Positions 1 through 6,627 of a DNA stretch of 29,105 nucleotides are shown in pieces (within the stretch, counting starts at the first letter, position 1; every line of letters begins with the position of its first letter). The stretch comes from GWC2-37-8 sp964485555. Its GTDB lineage: Bacteria; Patescibacteriota; Minisyncoccia; Moranbacterales; GWC2-37-73. Where the stretch lies: the NCBI GenBank assembly GCA_964485555.1, contig CAZAJN010000022.1:1-29105 (forward strand). Reading direction: 5' to 3'. Both the position numbers and the translations under genes were made by a program. The notes under the pieces were generated by a model. The model did not search any database and had not been told where the DNA came from. It saw only the letters and a program-made list of their open reading frames with translations.

Positions 1-34
1 CCCTGGAGAAGTCGCCAATTTGCTAAAAATTAAC

Positions 35-90
35 AAAATGTCCAAAGCGGACATTTTCATTTCCCGCAAAAGCGGACATTTCTATTTCCC
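35..90. repeat. Direct and inverted repeats at left edge, possible IS terminus
   Basis: A 9-bp perfect inverted repeat (AAAATGTCC at 35-43, GGACATTTT at 49-57) overlaps two 22-bp near-identical direct repeats at 44-65 and 69-90, each starting AAAGCGGACATTT. Repeated termini of this kind are known from several insertion-sequence families, so the body of an element may lie to the left of the window. A short open frame enters from the left edge and stops at 31-33 in one frame, or at 146-148 in another. Neither is long enough to identify. Confidence 0.5.
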
Positions 91-112
91 CTTTACATTA
101 CAACCCGGCGAG

Positions 113-141
113 TTGACAACTAACAATTTTTGTATTAATAT
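113..141 (+). promoter_or_regulatory. Sigma-70-type promoter for the 178-534 gene
   Basis: TTGACA at 113-118 and TAATAT at 136-141 are separated by exactly 17 bp. The start codon lies 36 bp downstream and is preceded by a strong ribosome binding site. Confidence 0.75.
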
Positions 142-177
142 ATCTTGAAGTTTAAAATAACAAGGAGGTGTCAGCTG

Positions 178-534
178 ATGGCCAAAAGTAAGAGATCTTT
201 CAAAAAACTTTGCGAGCCTGAGCCAATCGCAAGAATTTCTTCCAATGAATTCAAGCGACGCAGAGAAATTGCCTTTCACCTCGGAGCAGAAATCAAAAAG
301 CTTCAAGAAATTCTTCAAAATGCAACAAAGGAGAAGGAAAAGGCGGAAATCGTGAATGAGCTTGATTTCTTCAGCAAAGAACTAAGCAATTTACTGCTGA
401 GAACTCCGAAGCTTCGCAAGAACTGTCAGGAATTGGAAAGCTTGGCTCACACTGCCAGTTGGGAAATCATTCGCTTCGCCAAATATCAAGGGAAAAAATT
501 CCTCAGGAATGCAGGTTTTGATCCCGAATCTTAA
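178..534 (+). CDS. Small basic helical protein of unknown function
   Basis: This encodes a 118-residue protein that I do not recognise. It is hydrophilic and rich in Lys, Glu and Leu. A central part (about residues 30-85) reads as long charged helices that may form a coiled coil. There is no signal peptide or membrane segment. The ATG at 178 is chosen because AAGGAGGTG sits just upstream; an in-frame ATG at 145 lies too close to the -10 box. It is a self-contained unit with its own promoter (113-141) and terminator (533-572). The strong RBS contrasts with the core genes here, most of which have none, and matches the orphan genes at 4464 and 14527. Function unknown. Confidence 0.7.
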   Translation: MAKSKRSFKKLCEPEPIARISSNEFKRRREIAFHLGAEIKKLQEILQNATKEKEKAEIVNELDFFSKELSNLLLRTPKLRKNCQELESLAHTASWEIIRFAKYQGKKFLRNAGFDPES

Positions 535-572
535 AGGGCTTGTCTGCAACGCAGCAAGTCCTTTATTATTTT
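533..572 (+). terminator. Intrinsic terminator after the 178-534 gene
   Basis: The stem AAAGGGCTTG-t-CTGC pairs with GCAGCAAGTCCTTT around an AAC loop (533-564) and is followed by a T-rich tract. It overlaps the stop codon. The convergent gene on the other strand also ends at 572. Confidence 0.7.
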
Positions 573-1243
573 TAAGACTGTATATCATGCAACTTCCGCA
601 ATATTTCAGTTTTCGCATCATCCTCACTTTCATTTGCATGACTTGAATCATACAAATGATGCCTGTTTTCAACCGGTTTTGCAATAAGGCCTTCTGCATT
701 TCTGATATTGGAATTGCTGCGAAAATGAAGGACATTGCTTTCCGTCGCTTTGACCGGAACATTATGCGAAACATTTCCGCCAACTCTTTCAGGAGCCAAA
801 CTTTTCCCATGGGAACCTTTATCCATAATTTCGCGATAAATGCTGCGCATATCAACAGACCTGCCAGTAGCAGAGCTTTTATTGTCAACTTGACTCCTTG
901 ATCCATATTCGCGGATTATGCTTGATGAGACAGGACCTCCAACCAAATTTTCTCGCAAGTCCATCATTTCGTGATGAGAAAATTTTCCAGAATGTTCGAT
1001 GTCGCCCAAAACTTTTTTGAAGTCATTTTTTGTTATTCCATATTTATCCGATGACATGGCCCTTTTTTTCAAGGCGTCATAAAAAACCTTCTTCTCGCCG
1101 AACTTGTCGACGACATGGGCTATTTTCTTGTTGGACATTATTGATTTGAAAGCGGAGCTGTTTTTTCCAGATGAGGCATTGAACGTGCTTTTGGAAAAAA
1201 TAACCTGATTCAGACCTTTTTTTGTGAAATCTATCGCCGACAT
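572..1243 (-). CDS. Unknown hydrophilic protein with attenuator-like leader
   Basis: This encodes a 223-residue soluble protein without a family I recognise. The first 110 residues are compact, with alternating basic helices. The second half is rich in Ser, Asn, Gly and His and looks disordered. There is no signal peptide or transmembrane segment. The ATG at 1243 is chosen over a GTG at 1279, because the GTG lies inside the loop of a terminator-like hairpin (1256-1286). The promoter at 1347-1375 lies upstream of that hairpin, so the transcript begins with a roughly 100-nt leader that must pass the hairpin before the gene is expressed. The gene converges on the 178-534 gene. Confidence 0.65.
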   Translation of the reverse strand: MSAIDFTKKGLNQVIFSKSTFNASSGKNSSAFKSIMSNKKIAHVVDKFGEKKVFYDALKKRAMSSDKYGITKNDFKKVLGDIEHSGKFSHHEMMDLRENLVGGPVSSSIIREYGSRSQVDNKSSATGRSVDMRSIYREIMDKGSHGKSLAPERVGGNVSHNVPVKATESNVLHFRSNSNIRNAEGLIAKPVENRHHLYDSSHANESEDDAKTEILRKLHDIQS

Positions 1244-1255
1244 TTTGTTTATTTG

Positions 1256-1286
1256 AAAAATAAAAAAGACGGCATTCACCCGTCTT
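1256..1286 (-). promoter_or_regulatory. Terminator-like leader hairpin, GGGTGAATGCC apex
   Basis: On the minus strand AAGACGG (1280-1286) pairs with CCGTCTT (1266-1272), followed by a T-rich run ending about 13 nt before the start codon at 1243. It lies downstream of a promoter, so it is an attenuator candidate and not the terminator of another gene. An alternative upstream stem ACAGGC/GCCTGT lies in the same leader. The apex GGGTGAATGCC nearly repeats in the leader at 8204-8242. Confidence 0.6.
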
Positions 1287-1346
1287 CGTAAGATTGCTAT
1301 GCCAAAGCACAGGCCAAAGCACAGCCTGTCTCATTAAGATATGTTC

Positions 1347-1375
1347 ATTATAGCATGTTTTTTATCTTTTGTCCA
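1347..1375 (-). promoter_or_regulatory. Promoter for the 572-1243 gene
   Basis: On the minus strand TGGACA (1370-1375), a 17-bp spacer and TATAAT (1347-1352) form a near-consensus promoter. A TG one base upstream of the -10 box makes it an extended -10. Confidence 0.7.
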
Positions 1376-1379
1376 TACA

Positions 1380-1407
1380 AAAAAAGAGGCATTGCTGCCT
1401 CTTTTTT
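1380..1407 (-). terminator. Terminator of the RRM gene
   Basis: GAGGCA and TGCCTC pair around a TTGC loop, flanked by an A run on one side and a T run on the other. It can work in both directions. It lies 20 bp past the stop codon of the RRM gene. Confidence 0.8.
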
Positions 1408-1427
1408 GTTGACTCAACGACTATTGA

Positions 1428-1730
1428 CTAGTAGTTGTTTCGGCTTCCGTAACCACCGTTGTCACGTCGCGGAGGACGAGCTTCCATTGGTCGAGCTTCA
1501 TTTACAGTCAAAGTACGTCCTTCGTACTCTTTTTTGTCAAACATTTCGATTGCTGCTTGTGCTTCTTGGTCAGAAGACATTTCAACGAATCCGAATCCTT
1601 TTGAACGACCAGTCATCTTATCATTGATGATAGTTGCTGATGTTACAGATCCTGCTTGAGCAAAAAGGTCACGCAATGCATCTTCAGAAGTTGCATATGG
1701 AAGACCACCCACGTAAAGTTTTGTTGCCAT
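1428..1730 (-). CDS. RRM-domain RNA-binding protein
   Basis: This 100-residue protein is a single RNA recognition motif plus a short basic, Gly/Arg/Asn-rich tail. RNP2 (LYVGGL, residues 5-10) and RNP1 (KGFGFVEM, residues 44-51) are intact, with the aromatic residues that stack on RNA bases. The layout matches the small bacterial RRM proteins known from cyanobacteria and many Patescibacteria, where they are thought to act as RNA chaperones, often in the cold. It is monocistronic, with a strong promoter at 1828-1856, an approximately 90-nt untranslated leader and its own terminator. A long leader and a partner Csp gene at the right edge are consistent with cold regulation, but that is inference. 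Confidence 0.95.
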   Translation of the reverse strand: MATKLYVGGLPYATSEDALRDLFAQAGSVTSATIINDKMTGRSKGFGFVEMSSDQEAQAAIEMFDKKEYEGRTLTVNEARPMEARPPRRDNGGYGSRNNY

Positions 1731-1827
1731 ATTTTTTCACTTGTTGAACTTATTACCTCGTAAGGCGACCTCCTCTCTTAATTTTAACCGCTTGGGCAAA
1801 ACCAGTAAGACACTTACAATTAAGCTC

Positions 1828-1856
1828 AGTGTACACTATTGGCCATGTTTTGTCAA
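1828..1856 (-). promoter_or_regulatory. Strong promoter of the RRM gene
   Basis: TTGACA (1851-1856), a 17-bp spacer and TACACT (1828-1833) on the minus strand. The predicted start near 1821 leaves a leader of about 90 nt with a small GTAAG/CTTAC hairpin near its 5' end. Confidence 0.75.
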
Positions 1857-1926
1857 TCAAAATTTATTGTATTAGAAGGCTAAATTTTCCCATCAAGAAA
1901 GCCTGTTTTAGGAATATGGCCAATAG
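1836..1926. repeat. Widely spaced perfect inverted repeat CTATTGGCCAT
   Basis: CTATTGGCCAT at 1836-1846 and its exact complement ATGGCCAATAG at 1916-1926 are 69 bp apart. The first arm lies in the spacer of the RRM promoter. It could be a pair of regulator sites or the ends of a small element. Confidence 0.5.
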
Positions 1927-1934
1927 TCCAAACT

Positions 1935-2032
1935 ACAATAATCAAGAAACGAACACCAAACAATTCCCAAAAACCAAATATCAAATTCCAAGCCATTTGT
2001 TTTTTTGGAATTTGTTTCTTGTAATTTGGTTA
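1935..2032. repeat. AT-rich palindrome running into the baiN stop codon
   Basis: CAAATTCCAA and TTGGAATTTG are the core arms of an AT-rich imperfect palindrome. Its right end contains the sequence CAATAACCAA (minus strand), which supplies the last codon and stop of the flavoprotein gene. Similar palindromes follow the stop codons at 19590 and 20410. It may act as a 3' end structure. Confidence 0.45.
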
Positions 2033-3295
2033 TTGCTTTTTTGCTGCTGACTCGCCAGCAAGAAAGCCGGTGCTCCAGCACATTTGAAGATTGTATCCGC
2101 CAGTCGGGCCATCCACATCAATGACTTCGCCTGCAAAGAAAAGGTTTTTCACGATTCGAGATTTCATTGACTTGGAGTCTATTTCCTTTGTTGAAACTCC
2201 ACCGCTGGTCACCATCGCTCTTTCAAAATCAAAGAGTGAATCCATATTCATTTCCAAGCGCTTGAAAAGATTCACCAAATGCAGCCGCTCTTTGCGAGAA
2301 ATCTTAGCGGCGTGTTTTTCAAGATCAAGTCCGGAATATCGGAAAAGAAAATCCAGTAGTTTTGGAGAAAAAACATCTCCAAGGCAATTGTTCAATTTCT
2401 TGTCAGCATTTTTTTCAAAATCCTTGCGCACTATTTCATCTAACTGTTCGATTGACAAATACGGCTTCAAATCAATAATCAATTTGATATCGCTTTCATC
2501 TTTTGCTAAAAGTTTTCCAATTCCCCTGCTCATGTTCAAAGCCAAAGGACCTGAAAGTCCAAAGTGTGCGAACATCAGTTCGCCACTGTCGGAAAATTGT
2601 TTCTTGCCGTGTTGAAATACGGTGATAGACACAGAATTGACGCTCACACCCTGAAGTTCTCCTGCCCAATCATCAATAGTCTTGATCGGCACAAGAGCCG
2701 CTTTTGGCTCAATAATCTTATGTCCCATTTTTTCAGCCCATGCGTAGCCATCTCCCATTGAACCTGTTGCGGGATATGACATTCCGCCAGTCGCGATGAT
2801 GACATTTTTCGGATAAAGTTCACGTTTTTTGAGTTTGATTTTCACGATTTCATTTTCATCGTTCAAGGAAAAATCCACCACGTGAGCTTTGTATAAAAAA
2901 GTTATTCCATTTTCTTTGGCAGCTCTCACCAATGCGTCAAGCACGTCTTGCCCCTTGTCACTGATTGGAAAAACACGTCCGTTTTTTTCAACCTTTGTGT
3001 CAACTCCGAAACCTTTGAAAAATTCTCTCACGCTTCCAGGGCGAAAAGCTCCGAAAGCAGAAAGCAAAAACCTACCGTTCTTGTAGGAATTGGAAAGTTC
3101 GACTATATTATTTTCGTCTTGAGTGATGTTGCAACGTCCTCCGCCTGACATCAAAAGCTTTTTGCCTGGCTCTTCCTTCTTGTCCACCAGAGCCACTCGC
3201 GCGCCTTTTTGAGCAGCTCTAAGGGCAGCCATCATCCCAGCCGGACCTGCTCCTATAACCACCACGTCAAATTGTTCCTCTATTAATTTTTTCAT
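2030..3295 (-). CDS. BaiN/HI0933-family FAD-dependent oxidoreductase
   Basis: This 421-residue flavoprotein has an N-terminal Rossmann fold with the dinucleotide-binding motif GAGPAG (about residues 16-21). A GGGRCNIT stretch (about 52-59) is characteristic of the HI0933/YhiN/BaiN family, and the C-terminal FAD contact region includes GPTGGYNLQ (about 397-405). Length is normal for the family. Its members are annotated variously as aminoacetone oxidase-like or 3-dehydro-bile-acid reductase-like enzymes. The physiological substrate is generally unclear, so only a redox enzyme can be claimed. The start ATG at 3295 follows an AT-rich gap and has no clear RBS. It is divergent from obg and has no operon partner. 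Confidence 0.9.
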   Translation of the reverse strand: MKKLIEEQFDVVVIGAGPAGMMAALRAAQKGARVALVDKKEEPGKKLLMSGGGRCNITQDENNIVELSNSYKNGRFLLSAFGAFRPGSVREFFKGFGVDTKVEKNGRVFPISDKGQDVLDALVRAAKENGITFLYKAHVVDFSLNDENEIVKIKLKKRELYPKNVIIATGGMSYPATGSMGDGYAWAEKMGHKIIEPKAALVPIKTIDDWAGELQGVSVNSVSITVFQHGKKQFSDSGELMFAHFGLSGPLALNMSRGIGKLLAKDESDIKLIIDLKPYLSIEQLDEIVRKDFEKNADKKLNNCLGDVFSPKLLDFLFRYSGLDLEKHAAKISRKERLHLVNLFKRLEMNMDSLFDFERAMVTSGGVSTKEIDSKSMKSRIVKNLFFAGEVIDVDGPTGGYNLQMCWSTGFLAGESAAKKQ

Positions 3296-3388
3296 GATTC
3301 TACAAATTACAAACTATTACAAATATACAAATATTTTTAATTTACAAGCAATAATGACACATCATTTACAAAAAAGCAAGGGTTTGCC

Positions 3389-3417
3389 TTTACATTTTTT
3401 CAATACCGTGTTATTCT
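3389..3417 (+). promoter_or_regulatory. Promoter of obg
   Basis: TTTACA (3389-3394), a 17-bp spacer and TATTCT (3412-3417), 43 bp upstream of the obg start codon. Confidence 0.6.
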
Positions 3418-3460
3418 ACATTTTCTAAGAAGCTAAGAAGCTAATGCCTAAAAAGCTATT

Positions 3461-4423
3461 ATGTTGATCGATGATATTAAAATTGAAGTTTCTGCCGGAA
3501 ACGGAGGCAAGGGATGCGTGGCATTCAACAAGAATTTGATGAGTCTTGGGCCTGCCGGAGGAAGCGGCGGACGAGGTGGAAGCGTCATTTTTAAAGGCGT
3601 TTCCGATCTTAATGCTCTCAATCAGTTTCGCTTCAGAAAACAAGTCAATGCCGAAAATGGCCGCGAAGGAAAAGGTCAGTTTTGTGATGGACCGGATGCT
3701 AAAGATGAAATCATCAAAATTCCCGTAGGAACAGTGATCAACAATCTTACCACCGGAGAATCACAAGAAATCACCAAAGTTGGACAGGAAATTTTGATTG
3801 CCAAAGGAGGTCGCGGAGGTCGCGGCAATTTCCAATTTAGAGGATCAAAAAACACCACACCAAAAGAATTCGAGGAAGGCAAACCGGGACAGGCATTTGA
3901 ACTTCGACTTGAACTCAAAATGATCGCCGACATCGGATTCGTGGGACTTCCAAATCTTGGAAAGTCATCGCTTCTCAATGAACTTACAAATGCCAACGTG
4001 AAGGTTGCCAACTATCAATTCACAACTCTTGAGCCTAATCTGGGAGTCTACAACAGTCTTATTCTGGCTGACATTCCAGGACTTATTGAAGGCGCATCAG
4101 ACGGAAAGGGATTAGGAATAAAATTTCTGAAACATGTTGAGCGCACTAAGATTATCTTTCATTTTCTAGCAGCTGACAGCGAGGATATCGTGGCTGACTA
4201 TAAGACTATCCAAGCCGAACTAGCAGCTTTCAATCCAGCTCTGCTTGAAAAACCTGAATACATCCTGGTTTCCCGATCTGATACCGTTACGCCGGAAATT
4301 CTTAAGGAAAAATTAAAGGAAGCCAAAAAGATAAGCAAAAAAGCCCTCCCGATTTCAATCCACAACTGGGACGAGCTTCAAAAAGTGAAGAATATTCTCA
4401 ATGAACTCGAGAAGGAAAAATAG
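3461..4423 (+). CDS. obg: GTPase Obg/CgtA, minimal two-domain form
   Basis: Obg is a ribosome-associated GTPase involved in large-subunit assembly and stress responses. The 320-residue protein has the glycine-rich Obg fold (residues 1 to about 155) followed by a G domain. G1 is GLPNLGKSS (162-170) and G3 is DIPGL (204-208). The position of the G4 NKxD guanine-specificity motif is occupied by SRSD (271-274), so the usual Asn-Lys pair is replaced while the Asp is kept. The C-terminal OCT domain of some Firmicutes proteins is absent. There is no clear RBS; the ATG at 3461 matches the family N-terminus. The next gene starts 40 bp downstream on the same strand. Confidence 0.95.
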   Translation: MLIDDIKIEVSAGNGGKGCVAFNKNLMSLGPAGGSGGRGGSVIFKGVSDLNALNQFRFRKQVNAENGREGKGQFCDGPDAKDEIIKIPVGTVINNLTTGESQEITKVGQEILIAKGGRGGRGNFQFRGSKNTTPKEFEEGKPGQAFELRLELKMIADIGFVGLPNLGKSSLLNELTNANVKVANYQFTTLEPNLGVYNSLILADIPGLIEGASDGKGLGIKFLKHVERTKIIFHFLAADSEDIVADYKTIQAELAAFNPALLEKPEYILVSRSDTVTPEILKEKLKEAKKISKKALPISIHNWDELQKVKNILNELEKEK

Positions 4424-4463
4424 GACAAATCCAACAGGTAGCTTTACAAACAAGGAGGCAGTG

Positions 4464-4895
4464 ATGGAAAATATCGATTTAGACTCACTCGTTAACGAAG
4501 CATTAGTGAAAGTTTCGACCGCCTGCTTTATGGCCTACGCTTCCAATGAATATGCTTACGCGGTAACCATTTTGCGGATGGCTCTATGCATAGCAGAAGA
4601 GGTCATCCCTGAAACCTCAACGCCGGACCGCATCGAAAGCATGATCGATCTGGCAAAAGCACACCGCTTCAACGAAATCAAACAGCACGAAACTGGAGAA
4701 AAAATGCAGGATGTCATCATGAACGATCCCAAGGCTGAGGCGAAGCTATTTTTGCATTCAGCAAAAACCATAGCATCCGTGCCCCTCAGCGAAGAAAATC
4801 GCCGAGAATTCTTATATTGCTTTAAAAAAGGGCTGAGAATTCTCTACGAGCATGACCGTAGCAAGAACTGGGTAAGCATCGTTTTGAAAAAATAG
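4464..4895 (+). CDS. Small orphan protein of unknown function
   Basis: This encodes a 143-residue, mostly helical soluble protein that I do not recognise. There is no signal peptide or membrane span. Cys and aromatic residues are spread through an amphipathic pattern, and the overall look is of a small alpha-helical bundle. The start at 4464 is set by AAGGAGGC seven bases upstream; a GTG codon directly before the ATG is an alternative. It follows obg by 40 bp and ends in a clear terminator (4911-4936), so it may share the obg transcript. The strong RBS resembles those of the other orphan genes at 178 and 14527 and differs from the core genes. Confidence 0.7.
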   Translation: MENIDLDSLVNEALVKVSTACFMAYASNEYAYAVTILRMALCIAEEVIPETSTPDRIESMIDLAKAHRFNEIKQHETGEKMQDVIMNDPKAEAKLFLHSAKTIASVPLSEENRREFLYCFKKGLRILYEHDRSKNWVSIVLKK

Positions 4896-4910
4896 TTGCT
4901 CAGAAAAAAC

Positions 4911-4936
4911 AAGGCCCCGAACAATCGGGGCCTTTT
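4911..4936 (+). terminator. GC-rich intrinsic terminator
   Basis: AAGGCCCCG (4911-4919) pairs with CGGGGCCTT (4926-4934) around AACAAT, followed by TT and A/T sequence. An A run before the stem allows function on the minus strand as well, for the convergent gene ending at 4959. Confidence 0.85.
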
Positions 4937-4958
4937 AAATTTATCGCTAAGTGCACTT

Positions 4959-5306
4959 TTATGCCTTATCGTTTGGATCGAAATGATGCAAGGTGGCATT
5001 GACTGCCCATAAGACCAAACTGAACAGCAAGGCCCAGCCGAAATTCTCAACATGAAAACCCTCAACAATCCTGCTGGTCAGCATGACAAGTCCAGCATTG
5101 ATGGCGAAAGTAAAAAGACCCAGCGTCAGAAATTGAATCGGCAAAGAAAGAAGAATGAGGATCGGCCGAATAATTGTGTTGAAAAAACCAAGTACAATTG
5201 AAACGATAAGAGCTGCAAAAAAACCTTTTAGGATGATTCCCGGCAACAGAAAAGCAGTGATCATGATTGCTAGCGCTGAAAGAAACCAATGGACGATAAG
5301 TTTCAT
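4959..5306 (-). CDS. YvlD/phage-holin-4-type membrane protein
   Basis: This 115-residue integral membrane protein has four hydrophobic segments. It matches the Phage_holin_4_2/YvlD pattern, with a conserved NTIIRPIL-type loop after the second segment and a C-terminal hydrophobic helix. Despite the family name these proteins are common chromosomal membrane proteins with no shown lytic role; in Bacillus yvlD belongs to an envelope-stress operon. The start at 5306 (MKLIVHW) is preferred over an upstream frame start at 5348, because it begins directly before the first membrane helix. No RBS is obvious. It is monocistronic and convergent with the 4464 gene. Confidence 0.85.
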   Translation of the reverse strand: MKLIVHWFLSALAIMITAFLLPGIILKGFFAALIVSIVLGFFNTIIRPILILLSLPIQFLTLGLFTFAINAGLVMLTSRIVEGFHVENFGWALLFSLVLWAVNATLHHFDPNDKA

Positions 5307-5375
5307 AATTGTAAAGTGATATAAAGTATTATGTATAAAGTATAACACGTAAGAACAAAAGATCTACTCACCCTT

Positions 5376-5450
5376 GTCATCAGTCATCCGCAATCTGTCA
5401 TCAATGCAACTATTTCGTATGCACCGATTACCGATGACTAATTACTGATT
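5376..5450. repeat. GTCATCAGTCATC palindromic repeat downstream of dus
   Basis: GTCATCAGTCATC at 5376-5388, a degenerate copy and the inverted arm GATTACCGATGACTAATTAC (5426-5445) form an imperfect palindrome 17 bp past the dus stop codon. A closely related palindrome lies at 6497-6562, upstream of dus. Confidence 0.55.
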
Positions 5451-5466
5451 CACCTGTGCCATAATA

Positions 5467-6447
5467 TTATTTCATATCATTTTCTGCTAAGTATTTCTCG
5501 ATTATTGTCTCCACCTCCCCAGAACTTTCACATTCCATTAATTTTGCGCGTAGTTCCTTGGCGCCATCAAAACCGCTCACGTAAGCTTTGTAATGCTTTT
5601 TCATCACGTGAAGACCCTTTATATTCTTGCTAGAGATTTCTTTTTCAAAAAATTTTGTATGCTCAATCATTGCATAAAATCTCTCTTTGAGAGAAATGTC
5701 TTGAATGTGTCTTTCTTTGTTGAAAAACCATGGATCGCCAAAAATACCACGACCAATCATGACCCCATCAACCTCGGACTGCAAGGCCTTTTCCATTCCG
5801 TCCTCCAGACTTTGCACATCTCCATTGCCAACAATCAAAACTCCACTTCCCTTGGCGATTTCCACTGCGCGCGCAATCACATCCCAATGCGCGGAAACTT
5901 CCGACATTTCCTTTTTTGTTCTTCCATGAATAGTGATGACTGCAGGTTTTTCTGCCAAAAGTTCCAGCAGCCAAGTTTCTATTTCATTCTTATTGAATCC
6001 AATGCGAGTTTTCACAGAAACAGGAATATTGCCTGCGCCTTCTTTAGCTGCCCTTATTAACTCACGTGCCAGCTTTGGATTTTTCATGAGAGCCGCACCC
6101 GCACCTTGCTTGATCACATTTTTGTCAGGGCATCCCATGTTTATTTCCACCCCATCAAAACCAAGCTCCGACACGATGCGAGCAGCTGTTTTGATGTTCT
6201 CAGGTTTCGCACCGAAAATTTGCGCCACGATCGGACGCTCGTTTTGCTCAAAACGCAGATCCCTTATCAGGACTTCCCTTCCCTTTTCATTGGCCAGTCC
6301 GTCGGCGCTCACAAACTCCGTGTATGTGACATCTGGTTTCCCATATTTGGCCAACATTTGACGCTGCGCAAAATCAGTCACATCCGCCATAGGTGCGAGC
6401 ACAAAAAAAGGTTTTTCCAATTTTTCCCAAAAATTATTCTTAGACAT
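5467..6447 (-). CDS. dus: tRNA-dihydrouridine synthase, DusB-like
   Basis: This FMN- and NADPH-dependent enzyme reduces uridine to dihydrouridine in the tRNA D-loop. The 326-residue protein has the family TIM-barrel signature. APMADVTD (about 18-25) is the N-terminal FMN-binding strand, and MGCPDKNV carries the catalytic cysteine at residue 106. SVKTRIG, ITIHGRT and GNGDV strands contact flavin and substrate, and the GVMIGRGIFGDPWFF stretch precedes the helical C-terminal RNA-binding domain. Length is normal for DusB. Exact substrate uridine cannot be told from sequence. The gene stands alone between two related GTCATCAGT palindromes. Confidence 0.95.
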   Translation of the reverse strand: MSKNNFWEKLEKPFFVLAPMADVTDFAQRQMLAKYGKPDVTYTEFVSADGLANEKGREVLIRDLRFEQNERPIVAQIFGAKPENIKTAARIVSELGFDGVEINMGCPDKNVIKQGAGAALMKNPKLARELIRAAKEGAGNIPVSVKTRIGFNKNEIETWLLELLAEKPAVITIHGRTKKEMSEVSAHWDVIARAVEIAKGSGVLIVGNGDVQSLEDGMEKALQSEVDGVMIGRGIFGDPWFFNKERHIQDISLKERFYAMIEHTKFFEKEISSKNIKGLHVMKKHYKAYVSGFDGAKELRAKLMECESSGEVETIIEKYLAENDMK

Positions 6448-6496
6448 AGATTAAATATCCGACGATACAATAAATAATTTCTCTTTATAAATCAAA

Positions 6497-6562
6497 AGTC
6501 ATCAGTCACAGGTCATCAGTCATCAAATACAAAGATGGCCGATTACTGATTACTGATGACTT
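6497..6562. repeat. GTCATCAGT palindromic repeat upstream of dus
   Basis: AAGTCATCAGT at 6497-6507 pairs with ACTGATGACTT at 6552-6562, with further partial copies (GTCATCAGTCATC, GATTACTGATTACTGATGAC) in the arms. It lies downstream of the 6628 gene and upstream of dus, and is the same family as 5376-5450. Confidence 0.65.
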
Positions 6563-6627
6563 AAGTGTAAAGAAAATGCAATAAAATGCAAGAATAATTC
6601 CAAATTATACCATTATTTATGAAATAA

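Noticed and set aside
391..906. Minus-strand open frame overlapping two genes
   Set aside because: It lies across the 178-534 gene and the 572-1243 gene in another frame, with no family resemblance and no RBS.
1256..1286. A c-di-AMP (ydaO) or other known riboswitch
   Set aside because: The GGGTGAA apex recalls parts of known riboswitches, but the leader is too short and lacks their other conserved blocks.
1355..1627. Plus-strand frame opposite the RRM gene
   Set aside because: Antisense to a clear RRM coding region and running through its terminator.
2091..2615. 174-residue plus-strand frame
   Set aside because: Antisense shadow of the flavoprotein gene, with Ser/Pro/Phe-rich composition typical of such shadows.
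5593..6477. Several long plus-strand frames opposite dus
   Set aside because: The dus protein carries all family motifs; the opposite frames have none.
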